A DNA stretch of 64,000 nucleotides from Micropterix aruncella (Eukaryota; Arthropoda; Insecta; Lepidoptera; Micropterigidae). The notes below the pieces were generated by a model. That model was not told where the DNA came from. It did no database searches and worked only from the letters and a program-made list of their open reading frames with translations. This document shows positions 23,168 to 33,491 of the stretch, in pieces (position 1 is the stretch's first letter; each line of letters starts with the position of its first letter). Made by a program: the position numbers and the translations under genes. The stretch spans positions 682,001-746,000 of the forward strand of contig OX155952.1 in assembly GCA_944548615.1 (NCBI GenBank). Direction: 5' to 3'.

Positions 23168-23740
23168 TATGCGATGTAATGTTTAAGGTGGTACCTAAAA
23201 TATTCCCGATTCTGTTCGGGGAGTCCTTTTGGGAAAGTATCTAGCGAAAAGTCTAGGAAAACAGGCTCCGTTTCAACCTACCTACGTTTTATTCGCGCCA
23301 CAAAGTTGATTGACACGTTTCAAGGCTTAATAATATTGTTTTCAATGATTAGAGACGCTGTATTATAAGGATCTTGTAGCATTGCATCACATCATGTATT
23401 TTTCTTAGCGAAGCGAACGTTCGAGAGCGCAGCGCGTACAACTGGTTTGTTGGTATTTGCGAAATTATATGCAAGATGTAAAATCTTAGGGCCGTAATAA
23501 ACGCGTTGCTGGCTCTTTACTGGTCGTTGGCCAATCACGCTAATGCCATTAATTAAACACTCACTGGTTGTAATGACCGCGGAAGTAAAGTCATGCGTAT
23601 TTACCTCCATGCAACCACATACCACTGCATCCAGTAGAGTCGAAATGTGTCGAGACCTATATTTTTAGGCAATAATGCCTACTCAAAACAAAACCTACTT
23701 ATATCATCGTATATAAACTTGTCTGCGTGCCACGCTGAGT
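23168..23740. other. No recognisable gene
   Basis: The frames are short and without motifs. I see no terminal repeats or splice-supported exons. Confidence 0.35.
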
Positions 23741-23910
23741 TTCCGGAATGAATAAGACAAAAAATCGGTTGTGCCACCCAAAACTTTCCCCGGCAAGTAG
23801 CCAAGGACTTATAGAAGGATTGTGAGCGTGATGTTACTTCGGAAAGGAGGTCGACCTAATTGAATGGAATAGATTGCGACGAGCGCAGACAGTGAGAATG
23901 CAACCCTATG
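23741..23910 (+). repeat. mariner-end fragment plus repeat shared with 25250-25355
   Basis: GAGTTTCCGGAATGAATAAG at the left recalls the mariner terminus at 2681. The following CTTATAGAAGGATTGTGAGC ... GGAGGTCGACCTAATTGAA ... GATTGCGACGAGCGC block is repeated in direct orientation at 25250-25355. It looks like a degraded mariner interior. Confidence 0.5.
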
Positions 23911-23927
23911 CAATTATATAATGACAT

Positions 23928-24050
23928 GAGGAAAAATGGAAACACCTAAAGAACAATCAAGAGTTTAAAGACAATATTAATAAATGGTTATTTGAATTAG
24001 GAAGGTCTTGTGAGGGTGGCCACCCTTCACTAGACTCCTATTACTCGTGA
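23928..24050 (+). pseudogene. Possible LINE ORF2 extreme C-terminus
   Basis: The 41-codon frame reads EEKWKHLKNNQEFKDNINKW and LFELGRSCEGGHPSLDSYYS, then stops. The composition and F-K-x-x-I-x-x-W-L pattern resemble the last residues of jockey-group ORF2 proteins. There is no other support. Confidence 0.3.
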
Positions 24051-25249
24051 GTGAAGGGCGGTTCTCATCAAAGGGTTTTCTCCGTATTGAAAGTCGATGT
24101 TGTTGAAGTTGAAGTATTTATTCAGAAGGTATGTGATCGGTTGCCAGTTTGTAACGCCTTGTTTGATATTTCCCCGGTGTGTAGGTAGTGTGGGCTCGAG
24201 GTGATGTCGTGGTTGTGTAGCCGGAGTGTGAAGCGCCGCGATAGATTTGAAGCTAATGATGATCGCGTATACTAAGCGTGGTTGTTGTCGACTCGAAGGT
24301 AATAAAGAGCGCGAGTACTTGTAGATGAGCGGGTAACGACCGCTTAGAGGATGATCGATGATGTGTAGTCGCGTGAACTATGCGTGGCTGAGGATCGCCA
24401 GAGGATGATGATATATGTGTCGAATGTACTGCTTTTTATATGATATGTATGATGCAATAATCACTGAGTGGGGGAGAATAACTGTGTCAATTCGTATCGA
24501 TCAGAAGAAATGACATTAGTCATCAGCTGTGTGTGCGATAAATGCCGAATTTAGTTGGAATTCAATTGCAGTTGCCTCGTGTATATTTGAGCGTATTTGC
24601 GGTTTCGATTCTATAGAAATTACTTCTTTTGTTATGGGTATGTTGGACGAAGTCTCCAACAGTCTAAATCTGAAAACTTGGTTTGTAGAGCGTATGTATA
24701 ACGGTTAATTTAAAAATAATATTGTATATTTATATAAATTATTATGTATATATTAATTGTAGATCGTATCATATATTTACTTATATTATTTCATATTTTT
24801 TAGCACTGCTTTTATAATTGTATTTATATATTTTATTAAATTATAAATACGTTTATACCATATATCATTTATTATTTATTGAAATCGTATTTACGTATAT
24901 GTGTATTTGCCATATTGTATTACCTACAATGTATTATTCGTACAAATTTATTGTTTTGATTTGTATTATATTGTTATTTATTTATTATTATATATTATTC
25001 AATTTTAATTAAGTACATTCATTAATTATAAAAATAAAAAGTTTTTTTTACGTTAATTAGGATAAATGTAACATAAGTTGTATTACTTATTTTAATTACT
25101 CTGACCCGCCTAGATACGGGACAGTTTAGTCCTAGTTAGGTGGGCAATGAGCATTAGCTGCATTTCGGTGTTCAATTTTTCCGAGTTACTTATAACATTG
25201 ATAACAATGGGGCTAAATGTACAAAAATTGAATGAATAAAGTATTAAAC
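24051..25249. other. Unassigned; GC-moderate then very AT-rich
   Basis: 24060-24480 is a moderately GC block with repeated GATGATCG and GCGTGGTTG motifs, perhaps a TE untranslated region. 24660-25080 is extremely AT-rich. No gene, RT or transposase motif is seen. Confidence 0.35.
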
Positions 25250-25355
25250 CTTAAACTTATAGAAGGACTGTGAGCGTGATTTTGCTTCGGGAAGGAGGTC
25301 GACCTAATTGAAAGGAATAGATTGCGACGAGCGCGGATAATGAGAATGCAACGCA
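25250..25355 (+). repeat. Repeat shared with 23808-23910
   Basis: CTTATAGAAGGACTGTGAGC, AGGAGGTCGACCTAATTGAA and GATTGCGACGAGCGCGGAT match the block at 23808-23910 in direct orientation, about 1.4 kb away. Confidence 0.65.
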
Positions 25356-25499
25356 TCGAACACGTTCGATTCAATCGTTTACGCAAATATACAGACCAGC
25401 GAAAATTCAATGTGCTTTCGGAATATGCCAATCGGAATATGCACCTATGTACCACATTTCAAATCTATAATAAAAGTCCAATATTTCGAAATTGAAATA

Positions 25500-25634
25500 T
25501 GACCGCTGGTGGACCGATTCCAACCACAACCGTTTTAACTCTTGCCATGACTAAATGATGCCTGCATGCCAAACTTCAGTTCAATCAAATGAAGCGTTGC
25601 GGCGCTATCAGGGAGAAATTCACATAGACACACA
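25500..25634 (-). repeat. Interspersed repeat shared with 11870-12010
   Basis: The minus-strand sequence carries the ATAGCGCCGCAACGCTTCAT, GGCATGCAGGCATCATTTAG and GAATCGGTCCACCAGCGG blocks of the repeat at 11870-12010. The final CACATAGACACACA (25621-25634) is the target duplicated by the adjoining retroposon. Confidence 0.65.
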
Positions 25635-26258
25635 AATAGAGTTGTCAACTACAACAGGCGAACCCGTCACCTCAGGAAGTTTTAACGATTGTTCGTTCTA
25701 TCTTCCGTGAAGTGAGCGCAAAGGACAAGAGGCCAACACCTTATCCGCGAGATAAACAGGTATGTTACCCAGCGGGCTTACACTCACGCCCTTACTTCCA
25801 ATTGCGACCAGATTACTCCGGTCTCTCGATTGGTTACGAGTTCGAAATCGCTTGAGCGGTCCTCTCCCTTACGAAGCGGTGAAACGGTGTAAACCGAATC
25901 GATCGCGGACCACGGCATCCTTTGCCCGGCTGCTCACCCAGGATCGGGTAGCCGATGGTCATTTCAAGAGTAGTCGTCGTAAGGTCCGCAACCACCCCCG
26001 CTCTAAGGTAACAGTACTGCTTCCAGACTCCCGTCAGAGTGCACAATCGATTGGGTTACGCCGCACGGTGCGCAGACCGTCCAGGAGCGCCAGAAGGTTG
26101 ACTCCTAGGGGAAACTAGCCCTAAGGCCAGAGTCTTGCCCGGGCGCGCACTTCATGCGTGGAGGCTGCCGGATTGGTGTTGACCCGTGGGTGTGACCAAC
26201 CCACCCTGAACAGAATGGGTCTTCGTGGCCAACTCAGCAAGGGCCCATTAGCTCCCAC
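25635..26258 (-). mobile_element. GC-rich retroposon with 14-bp TSD
   Basis: The flanking direct repeat is CACATAGACACACA (25621-25634 and 26259-26272). It runs from the hairpin end to the GGGCCCATTAGCTCCC end, so both termini are present, although a short central segment is deleted. A 118-codon Arg/Leu-rich frame crosses it, and similar frames occur in other copies, but no protein domain is recognisable. Confidence 0.9.
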
Positions 26259-26284
26259 CACATAGACACACAGACAGGCTTCCA

Positions 26285-27990
26285 CCTGGAAATAGTCTCA
26301 GAGGGGCTAAAAACAGAAATTTCCATCTCCATCTTGAAAGAAAAAATTACGCATTCACCATACTTTCCTCCAAATGTTTTTGCCTTGGACTCGCCCGCAT
26401 AGACACAAAATTTACGTCCTATGACCCAAAATTGGTCTATAAGGGCTCTATTATCTCCCTTATAGGCCCAAATAACCACTTCAAATTTCTTGGCAGAAAA
26501 ATCACCTGCCAGGGAAAAGACCTCTCTGGCGATCATGTTATAGAACATTTCAGTAGCTGCCTGGAAAAGATAGATGCATTGCTAATTTCTGGCCCTCGTA
26601 AGGCTTGGATCTATGACAACTATCTAACTTCACATTTGTCATGGCCCTTTCTTATTTACGATTTCACCAAAACCCAACCGTCTCGTCTGGATGCACTGGT
26701 GACAGCTAGTCTAAAATCCTGGTTGTCCTTAGCCAAACCAGCTGACCCCTCGACTCTCTTCAGGTCCAAACACAATTTTGGGCTAGCTCTAAAACTGCCC
26801 TCTCTGCTCTACGCCAACTCCAGAATAACCAAAAATTCGATTCTAAGTAATTCCAAGGATCCGGCAATATCGAAGCACGTAGTAAGTGGCCGTAGTGAGT
26901 CAAATGATCTACAAGCCCGCGTTGACTTCCACAACTGGAATCAGCCAGAATGGCACTGGTCTGGGGTATGGCAGTACAACCATGAGCGATGTGGACTTGA
27001 AGAAGTCTCTCTTGCGGGGAGATTACGACAGCAAAAGTATGGCTCATGCTATTGGCCTTCAATGCCAGAATGATTGGACAACATTTGGAGACTTTTGCAT
27101 TCCTCCTCCAATGCACTGGAAAGTAATGTTGTATGACTGGACGCCAGAGATGCTGAAATTTTATTTAAATGCCTTTCAGCATACACTTCCAGACCCCAGT
27201 AACCTCGCTCGTTGGAGCTATGCCGAGGATAGTTCATGTCCCCTTTGTAGCAACACCCCTTGCACAGCTAGACATATTCTAGCTGGCTGCAAGGTGGCCT
27301 TGGATCAAGGACGGTACACTTACCGCCACGACAGTCCTTGCTGTTATTCGCGAGGTACTTAGCCTCTCAGTGGCTCGTGCCAACAAGGGTTCCACAGTAT
27401 CCTCCAAACCCCCAATATAGTTTGTGCGGGTTGGCTCTAAAGGCAAAAAACATCTCACTGCAAAACCTTTCTCAATAATCGAGAAAGCTTCAGATTGGAT
27501 TATGGAGGTCGATTCGGTCTCTAAGCAGTATAAATTCCCTGAAAGTCTCGGATGCACAGCCCTGCGTCCAGATATAACTCTTTACTCTCTATCTCGGAAG
27601 ATGGTCCTTATCGTAGAGTTAACTGTTCCATGGGAATCAAATATCCCAAAAGACCACGAGTACAAATTAAATAAATACCATGACCTCGCAAATGCCGTCA
27701 CCCGGAACGGCTTCACTGTTCACCTTCACGCGGTGGAAGTAGGCGCTCGTGGCCTGCCAGCTAAATCTTTGTTTCACCTTTTTAAAGATCTTGGTCTCTC
27801 CAGGAAAATAATCAACTCCTTTCTAGAAAAATTATCTAAAACCGCGATTTCTGCATCTCAAATTCTATGGCTTCGAAGGGGGAGTGAATGGGTGGTAAGG
27901 TGAACGCTCACATGTGGCAAGACAGCTGTCCTAAACCTACCACAGCCGGTTTGTAAGTCCGGAATCCACTGCTCACCCCCCCGAAGTGTA
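26285..27990 (+). pseudogene. R2/NeSL-like LINE, 3' part with restriction-like endonuclease
   Basis: Three frames make up one broken ORF2 C-terminus. The first (26432-26870) has NHFKFLGRKITCQ and the post-RT region. The second (26886-27350) has CPLCSNTPCTARHILAGC, a C-x2-C-x6-H-x4-C zinc knuckle. The third (27424-27903) has LGCTALRPDITLYSLSRK and VLIVELTVPWESNI. The RPD...ELTVPWE pair fits the PD-(D/E)xK restriction-like endonuclease at the C-terminus of R2/NeSL-type LINEs. Frame changes near 26.9 and 27.35 kb and a TAG at 27418 inactivate it. The tail ends in poly(A) near 27990. Related pieces are at 38095-38395 and 60695-61990. Confidence 0.7.
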
Positions 27991-28034
27991 AAAAAAAAAA
28001 AAAAAATAGTATTATGATGGGCCCGACTCCGGTC

Positions 28035-28270
28035 TTATTTTATTTATTAGTTGGTGGGTCAGGAATGTAAAATTATATTGAATGTCCAAAAACAGTGATA
28101 TGTTTCTCAAAATATGCTCCGTGAGTGTTAAGACACTTTTTATACGTATAAACTAATTTTCACAACATTGATTCTACTCCTCCGTGGTGACCTTGGAAAT
28201 ATGTTTTTCGTATTGTTCGACAGCCACTTCTGGCGATGAAAATCGTTGACCCCATAAATGGTCCATATTT
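28035..28270 (-). pseudogene. mariner transposase C-terminal fragment
   Basis: The minus-strand frame reads LFPKNMDHLWGQRFSSPEVA, VEQYEKHISKVTTEE and then a frame break with N-x-x-F-I-R-I-K. This resembles the end of a mariner transposase (L-x-G-x-x-F-S-S-x-E ... W-x-x-R-x-x-KC). No catalytic residues or TIRs are kept. Confidence 0.5.
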
Positions 28271-28277
28271 TTTGGGA

Positions 28278-28490
28278 ACAACTTGATTGGTCAACTACAA
28301 CGGGCGAACCCGTCACCTCAGGAAATTTTAATATGTGATCGTTCTCTCTCCCGTGAGTTGAGCGTAGAAAACTTTGGGACGGTACAAACCTGCCGTCCAG
28401 CAAAGCCGCAAATGGCGAAGAAGAACCGCGAACGGAGAAGAGTCCGACGCGTTACGGCGAGGAAGGTGGGGTCACCTCGCCACTAGTTTT
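28278..28490 (-). mobile_element. GC-rich retroposon, diverged 3' fragment
   Basis: It starts at the hairpin end (GGTCAACTACAACGGGCGAA). It then diverges from the family (GGTACAAACCTGCCGTCC for AACAGTCCACCGTC, and AAGAAGAACCGCGAACGGAG further in). It is 5'-truncated and is one of the oldest-looking copies. Confidence 0.6.
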
Positions 28491-28580
28491 GGCAGGATAT
28501 CTTTGTTTGGAATTAACCTTCAGAATACCTTCTTCCTCCCAACTGGTTAGGGATCCACCATTAATCACATGATGCTCAAA

Positions 28581-28600
28581 GGGGGGGGGGGGGGGGGGGG
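28581..28600 (+). repeat. G20 homopolymer tract
   Basis: Twenty consecutive G follow CTCAAA. Another G-rich tract (GGGGGGAGGGAGGG) lies at 28630-28645. The run could form a G-quadruplex or be an assembly or sequencing length artefact. Confidence 0.9.
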
Positions 28601-28813
28601 TTCGGAAAAAAATCACGAAGTATCACAAGGGGGGGAGGGAGGGTGTAGTGAGATATCACAAGTATTTATTATTTTGTTGAACGTGCGACTTCTAAACTGA
28701 GACGGCTCGACTCACTGTTGCCAGGCAACAATTTCCACGCCGCCGTGACAGCCATACAGCTTGGCTTGCCAGTCACCTGTAAGTCTGTGATTTTGGCGCC
28801 AAAGACATATTCG

Positions 28814-29674
28814 ACATCTTCCCGCCGTCAAAATATACATATCTTCAAACCACTCGGAGCACACAACACAGTTTTCCAAGCAGAATGTATGGGAATAATA
28901 AAAGCTTGCAACGCAGTGAAACAGCGGCAGCTAAAACACGAAAACATATGTATTCCATCGGACAGCAGGTCAGTGCTACAGGCACTGGGAAGCGATAGAT
29001 TTACATCTGGGCTCATATACGAATGCCACCAAAGCCTCCTCGAGGTATGCGGAAAAGGCAATAAGGTGACACTGAAATGGATCAAGGGACACAGTAACTC
29101 AAGAGGAAACGATGCTGCGGATGAACTAGCCCGTAAGGGCTCAGACACACCGGCATACGGACCCGAACCTATCGTGCCCCTACCCTACTCGCACATCAAC
29201 AACCAACTTGACAACCACTACAAAAAACTACATCAAACACACTGGAAAGAGATAGACACCTGCAGACAAACCAAAGAAATAGTAGTGGAATACAACCACA
29301 AACTTACCAAAACACTTCTAAGGACAAAAAGGCCCCAACTACGCAAACTAGTGGGACTGATAACAGGACACAACACACTAAACAAACACCTCTTCAACAT
29401 GGGCGGAACGAATAGCCCTATGTGCAGAGCATGCATGGAGGCGGAAGAAACCACAAGACACATTCTGCTAGATTGTAAACAGGTAGAAGTATACAGGACA
29501 AAACACCTTGGGACTCCAGGCACCCTGCGCGAGGCAGCAGGAAACCTGAAAGCCCTGCTGGCTTTCGTCGAGGAGCTGGGGTGGGTGGAATAGCGCTACC
29601 CCCGTTACACGCAAAATAGGCACACTGGATGTCGACTTGCGGAGGAACGCCCAGTACAACTAACTAACTAACTA
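28814..29674 (+). mobile_element. 5'-truncated R1-like LINE with (TAAC)n tail
   Basis: The flanking direct repeat is ACATATTCG (28805-28813 and 29675-29683). The frame (to the stop at 29593) carries most of an RNase H domain (QAECMGIIKACNAV, IPSDSRSVLQAL, KWIKGHSNSRGNDAADELAR) and the C-terminal zinc knuckle CRACMEAEETTRHILLDC. The element ends in CTAACTAACTAACTAAC, with no poly(A). The start of the RNase H and the whole RT and endonuclease are missing. The closest relative is at 62195-62887. Confidence 0.85.
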
Positions 29675-29683
29675 ACATATTCG

Positions 29684-30089
29684 CCACAGCGTTCCCGGAT
29701 CATACTGTGTTCCAGTCGCATATCGATTCTGTGTAACCCCAGCAGACTGTTGAGACTACGTATATCAGGTAGTATAGGGATGGGACTCCTATCTGTCCAT
29801 CAACATCCTCACCAAGCGTAGCCTTCCAAAATTATTAAAAAAACATTTATTAGTAATCTTGCTTTATTTTTTTATTTTAATATTTACAAACTTCCCGAAT
29901 ATCACAGATTTAGTAAATCTAGTTACTTAGAAAGAACATAATCATAGAAAAAATGGTTTGCATAGATAAAAAGAAAATTATGGCAGTTGTATTATGAAAA
30001 TATCGTGAAGCGTTTGAGCGGATCTGAATTGTCCTCTATATACAGAAATATAGAGGACAATTCAGATCCATAAACTCAAATACTTCGTT
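29684..30089. other. Mostly AT-rich, no gene
   Basis: It holds a perfect hairpin at 30020-30069 (separate entry) and otherwise no recognisable feature. Confidence 0.4.
30020..30069. repeat. Perfect 22-bp hairpin
   Basis: The left arm, 30020-30041 (GGATCTGAATTGTCC...), and its exact reverse complement at 30048-30069 are separated by the 6-nt loop ACAGAA. Confidence 0.95.
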
Positions 30090-30104
30090 TATATCAGGCG
30101 GCAT

Positions 30105-30596
30105 ATAGGTGCCGCTAGATTCAGTTTATAAGGTGATCCTTAAACCGATATGGACTTACGGCATCCAACTATGGGGCACAGCCAGTGACTCCAACGTAGA
30201 AATCCTTCAGTGATACCAGAACAAAGTTCTGAGGTCCATAGCAAACGCCCCATGGTTCACCCGGAACAGTGAGATCCACGAACACCTCAAAATGCCGACG
30301 GTTAAGGAAGAACTGCAAAAGTACAGTGCAAGATATAAAATGACACTGGTAGGACACGTGAATGCCCTAGCCTCAAACCTAACAAACGTAGGTGAAAGCA
30401 TAAGAAGGTTAAAACGCTTTGATGTGGCAGACCTGAGTGACAGACACTGACACTAGAGCAGTCAATAATTATTAAGAGGAGACTCTTCGAGGGAGGAGTC
30501 ATCTTACACGCCTTCAACTCAACAATACATCTGATTATGGTCTTCAATGCTGCGACCGATTGCAGATAGAAATCAATTGAAAAAAAAAAAAAAATA
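30105..30596 (+). mobile_element. 5'-truncated jockey-clade LINE with poly(A)
   Basis: The flanking 15-bp direct repeat is TATATCAGGCGGCAT (30090-30104 and 30597-30611). The frame reads VILKPIWTYGIQLWGTASDS, NVEILQ then a stop, NKVLRSIANAPWFTRNSEIH and EHLKMPTVKEELQKYSARYK. This is the highly typical post-RT segment of jockey-clade ORF2 (WTYGIQLWG, APW). One in-frame TGA is present. It ends in a run of 15 A. Confidence 0.9.
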
Positions 30597-30888
30597 TATA
30601 TCAGGCGGCATCCCGAAAGATACAAACAACATAATGAATCTAGTAACTCGATAAATAACAAAAAGAAGAAATCCTCATACAATGTGGCCAGTAATCTAAA
30701 ACAATAGTTTCAGAAATCTATAACATCCTTGTTTCGAGTGGTGGCCAAAAATATTGTAATAACATTTAATAGCAGAAATGGCACCACAAGAATACGTAGT
30801 GGACACTGCGAAACACTGGTCTATGTCGTTTGAGTCAATCCACCATTATCCACAATAGAGGATGATAGCAATGATTATTTAGGGTACT

Positions 30889-31730
30889 AGATTGCTCAAT
30901 GCCATCATACGTTTTGGCAACCATTCTGCACCGGCGACATGCAGGTGGCGCTGATAGCATTGTCCAGCGAAACTAATAGCAATTTATGGAATCTAAGACT
31001 ATTGCGGTTGTTTCACATTATAAATAAGATAAAAACGAATTTACCACGTGACGTTTGTAACACCCGATATTTCGGCGATGTTGCAACCGCCATTGTCTAG
31101 GGTAGACAACCGTTGTCTAGGGTAGGCGAAATTTCGGCGATGTTGCAAACGCGGTTGTCTAGGATAGACAACGGCATCTTCACCGTTGTCTACCCTAGAC
31201 AACGGCGGTTGCAACATCGCCAAAGCATCGGGTGTTACAAACTTCACGCAGTAAGTTCGTTTTTATCTTATTTATAAAAGCAATTTATTTGACCATCTAT
31301 AATAACATTGATGATTGTTTTTTTTATATAGGACTGATCTATTATTTAAAAAAAAACAATATTGAAACAATGATACCAATAATAACATTAAATTATTAGT
31401 GCCTTTTATTGCATTTGTACATAAGCTGATAACATCACAGAAATAATACTTACATATTAGAATGTCATCTATTAGACTATGTGAACATTCAAGCGCCTAA
31501 TTATTATAAATTAAAACCTGAATAGCATTTTTATATAAACAATATTAAATTATTGTTTTATTTTGAGATAGAATACCGCATAGGCATGTTTAGATCGCTA
31601 TCTATTGGGCCACTAATGTAACAGTAAAAATTAATCAATAATTTAGAACAATGAGCGCAATCTATATGTATGCAACATACATACATCGTAAAATCCGAGC
31701 TGCCAAAAAAGTGCAGCATTGAGCATTCTA
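30889..31730. mobile_element. TA-flanked TIR element (TAGATTG family)
   Basis: The ends are TAGATTGCTCAATGCCATCA plus TACGTTTTGGCA, and the inverse TGCCAAAAAAGTGCAGCATT plus GAGCATTCTA. It is 842 bp including the foldback element at 31018-31277. It shares the GGTGGCGCTGATAGCATTGTCC interior and CATCACAGAAATA blocks with the other copies. Confidence 0.75.
31018..31277. mobile_element. Foldback MITE with ~95-bp arms
   Basis: TTATAAATAAGATAAAAACG at the left end is exactly inverted at the right end. The arms continue through TTTGTAACACCCGAT and GGCGATGTTGCAACCGCC to a core of repeated TTGTCTAGGGTAGACAACGG motifs, themselves palindromic. It is 260 bp with no coding capacity and is nested in the TAGATTG-family element. 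Confidence 0.85.
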
Positions 31731-31987
31731 ATCAATGATGGAATGAACACTCGAATCGTAGTCTATACATATAATTAACGACGACGGGAAGCTTTTTTGC
31801 AGATTTAATGACCTTTGGTAATCCTACGTGTGGCAGGTTTGGTCTCATGTGAACCCGTAATTAAATCATCAATAACAATATAACTAATCAAATTAAAATC
31901 AGAAATACTCTTCATTATATGAATGAGCAGATAGTGGATAGTTAAAAATCAACAATTGCATTCAAAATAATCACTCTCAAAACACAC
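31731..31987. other. No recognisable gene
   Basis: Short AT-rich spacer between two TIR elements, with nothing assignable. Confidence 0.4.
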
Positions 31988-32123
31988 TACCGCTGAAAAG
32001 TATTTGGATACCACTTTTAAAGTAGGTACTGATTATGTACAAATATATTTAGAAAATCTTGTTTTTCAGCACATTTGAGTACTTCCCCAAAGTGCATTTA
32101 TATCGCTCATAAATCAAACTTAA

Positions 32124-32382
32124 CCCCTAGAGCCCCAATTGGCCGATATCGGCCACAACACGATTCAGAGTGACGGCCCCGTTTTAATTTTATTTCAATT
32201 TTATTTGTTTTATTTTATTATGTTTTATTAGGTTATCTTTTATTTTAATTATGGGTACAGTGGTTTGGCAGTAATTAATGTTTTGGTGAGACAGTGTTAT
32301 AATTGAATTTTTTTACTAATTTTCACTAAAATTTTTTGGGACATCCACTTGTCAATCGGCTGAGGGGCCGAGGCCTGAAGGG
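32124..32382. mobile_element. piggyBac-type MITE (TTAA-flanked)
   Basis: It lies between TTAA at 32120-32123 and TTAA at 32383-32386. The ends are CCCCTAGAGCCCC and the inverse-type GGGGCCGAGGCCTGAAGGG. A subterminal perfect palindrome, GGCCGATATCGGCC, is present. The host sequence on either side joins cleanly when compared with the opposite arm of the surrounding TIR element, which confirms an insertion. Confidence 0.8.
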
Positions 32383-33442
32383 TTAAGTGGCGATTACCTA
32401 GTATATTATAATCCCTATAATAACGGTATCGGATATTACTGGGAGTTCAGGATAGGCCATAACATAATTCTGGGTAGATATAATTAATTTTATAGTAGTT
32501 AGCCCTATTTATATTCGTTATGAGGGTTATTTAGGCGTTGTTCGCCTAAACAAACTTAAATGAGTAAATATTATTAGGGCTACCTAAAATAAAATAAATA
32601 AATTCTTCCCAGATTTTTCAAATTACCCTCTTTCAATCTTCTTACCTTCTTACCCTCCTTACCCTCCTCACTTTCATTATTGTACCTTTATTATTGGGTT
32701 TATGGCCTACTAGGTAATAGGCGTTAAGACAAATCTGATTTATGAGCAATATAAATATACTTTAGGGAAGTACTCAAATGTGCTTAAAAACAGTATTTTC
32801 TAAAGTTCAGACAGTTTAAAAATTCTTGGAAAAGATTTTTTTTTTTCTAGGTAGGTAGTTAGTTAGTTAGTCTAGGCTTTTTCCCGCACTTGGCCTCTTG
32901 ATTGGGCCGTTGTGCGTGTCTCATGTTTCTATTTATGTTACTCCAGCCAACCCAGGCTGTCCCAGAAGGTTAGCAGCCTGTTTGGGTTGCTACAGGCCTC
33001 CGGGACAGATGCTGGAGATTGTAGTATTCTTGCCCGTTGCTCTGCCACGCTCCTGCATTCCATGAGCACATGCTGTGGCGTTTCTTCTTCCTCCATGCAT
33101 CCTCTGCATAGAGGGCTGTCTGTCACACCTATGGTAAACAGGTGTTTGTTTAGGGGACAGTGGCCTGTCATAGTACCTATGACTTTACGGATTTTGTCCC
33201 TTTTTAATCTGGTGAGGTTGCGGGCAAGTTTTTTGGATGCTTCCGGAACCGCGTTCTTTGTTTGCCTGCATCCTGCGTTCTTTTTCCATTCTGTAAGGTG
33301 GGTTTCTTCGGTGTTCCTGCGTAGCCATGTTTTTATTTGGGCCTGGGGAATGGGCATCAAGGGTTCCGGTCCATATAATATTTCCTTTGATCCCCTTTTG
33401 GCCAGTTCGTCTGCCGCGTCGTTCCCAGTGAGTCGCTGTGCC

Positions 33443-33491
33443 CTTTAATCCATTGCAGGGTCACTCTATTTGACCCTGCAATGGATTAAAG
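33443..33491. repeat. 21-bp palindrome at a rearrangement in the LINE
   Basis: The left arm, 33443-33463 (CTTTAATCCATTGCAGGGTC...), and its perfect complement at 33471-33491 flank the 7-nt loop CTCTATT. The right-hand sequence (on the minus strand: CTGCAATGGATTAAAG) is a genuine piece of RNase H (LQWIK). The other arm is an extra inverted copy of it. Confidence 0.95.

Noticed and set aside
24051..24660. LTR retrotransposon terminal repeat
   Set aside because: Moderate GC and repeated motifs looked LTR-like, but there is no second copy, primer-binding site or gag/pol nearby.
25762..26118. Similar Arg/Leu-rich frames of 85-118 codons in several GC-rich retroposon copies (also 7099-7356 and 13065-13403 minus)
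   Set aside because: They run on the strand opposite to the retroposon's inferred sense, start and stop at different points, are broken in other copies and have no domain. The similarity simply follows from the shared DNA.
28581..28600. Assembly gap marker
   Set aside because: It is a real base string of G, not N; retained only as a low-interest finding.
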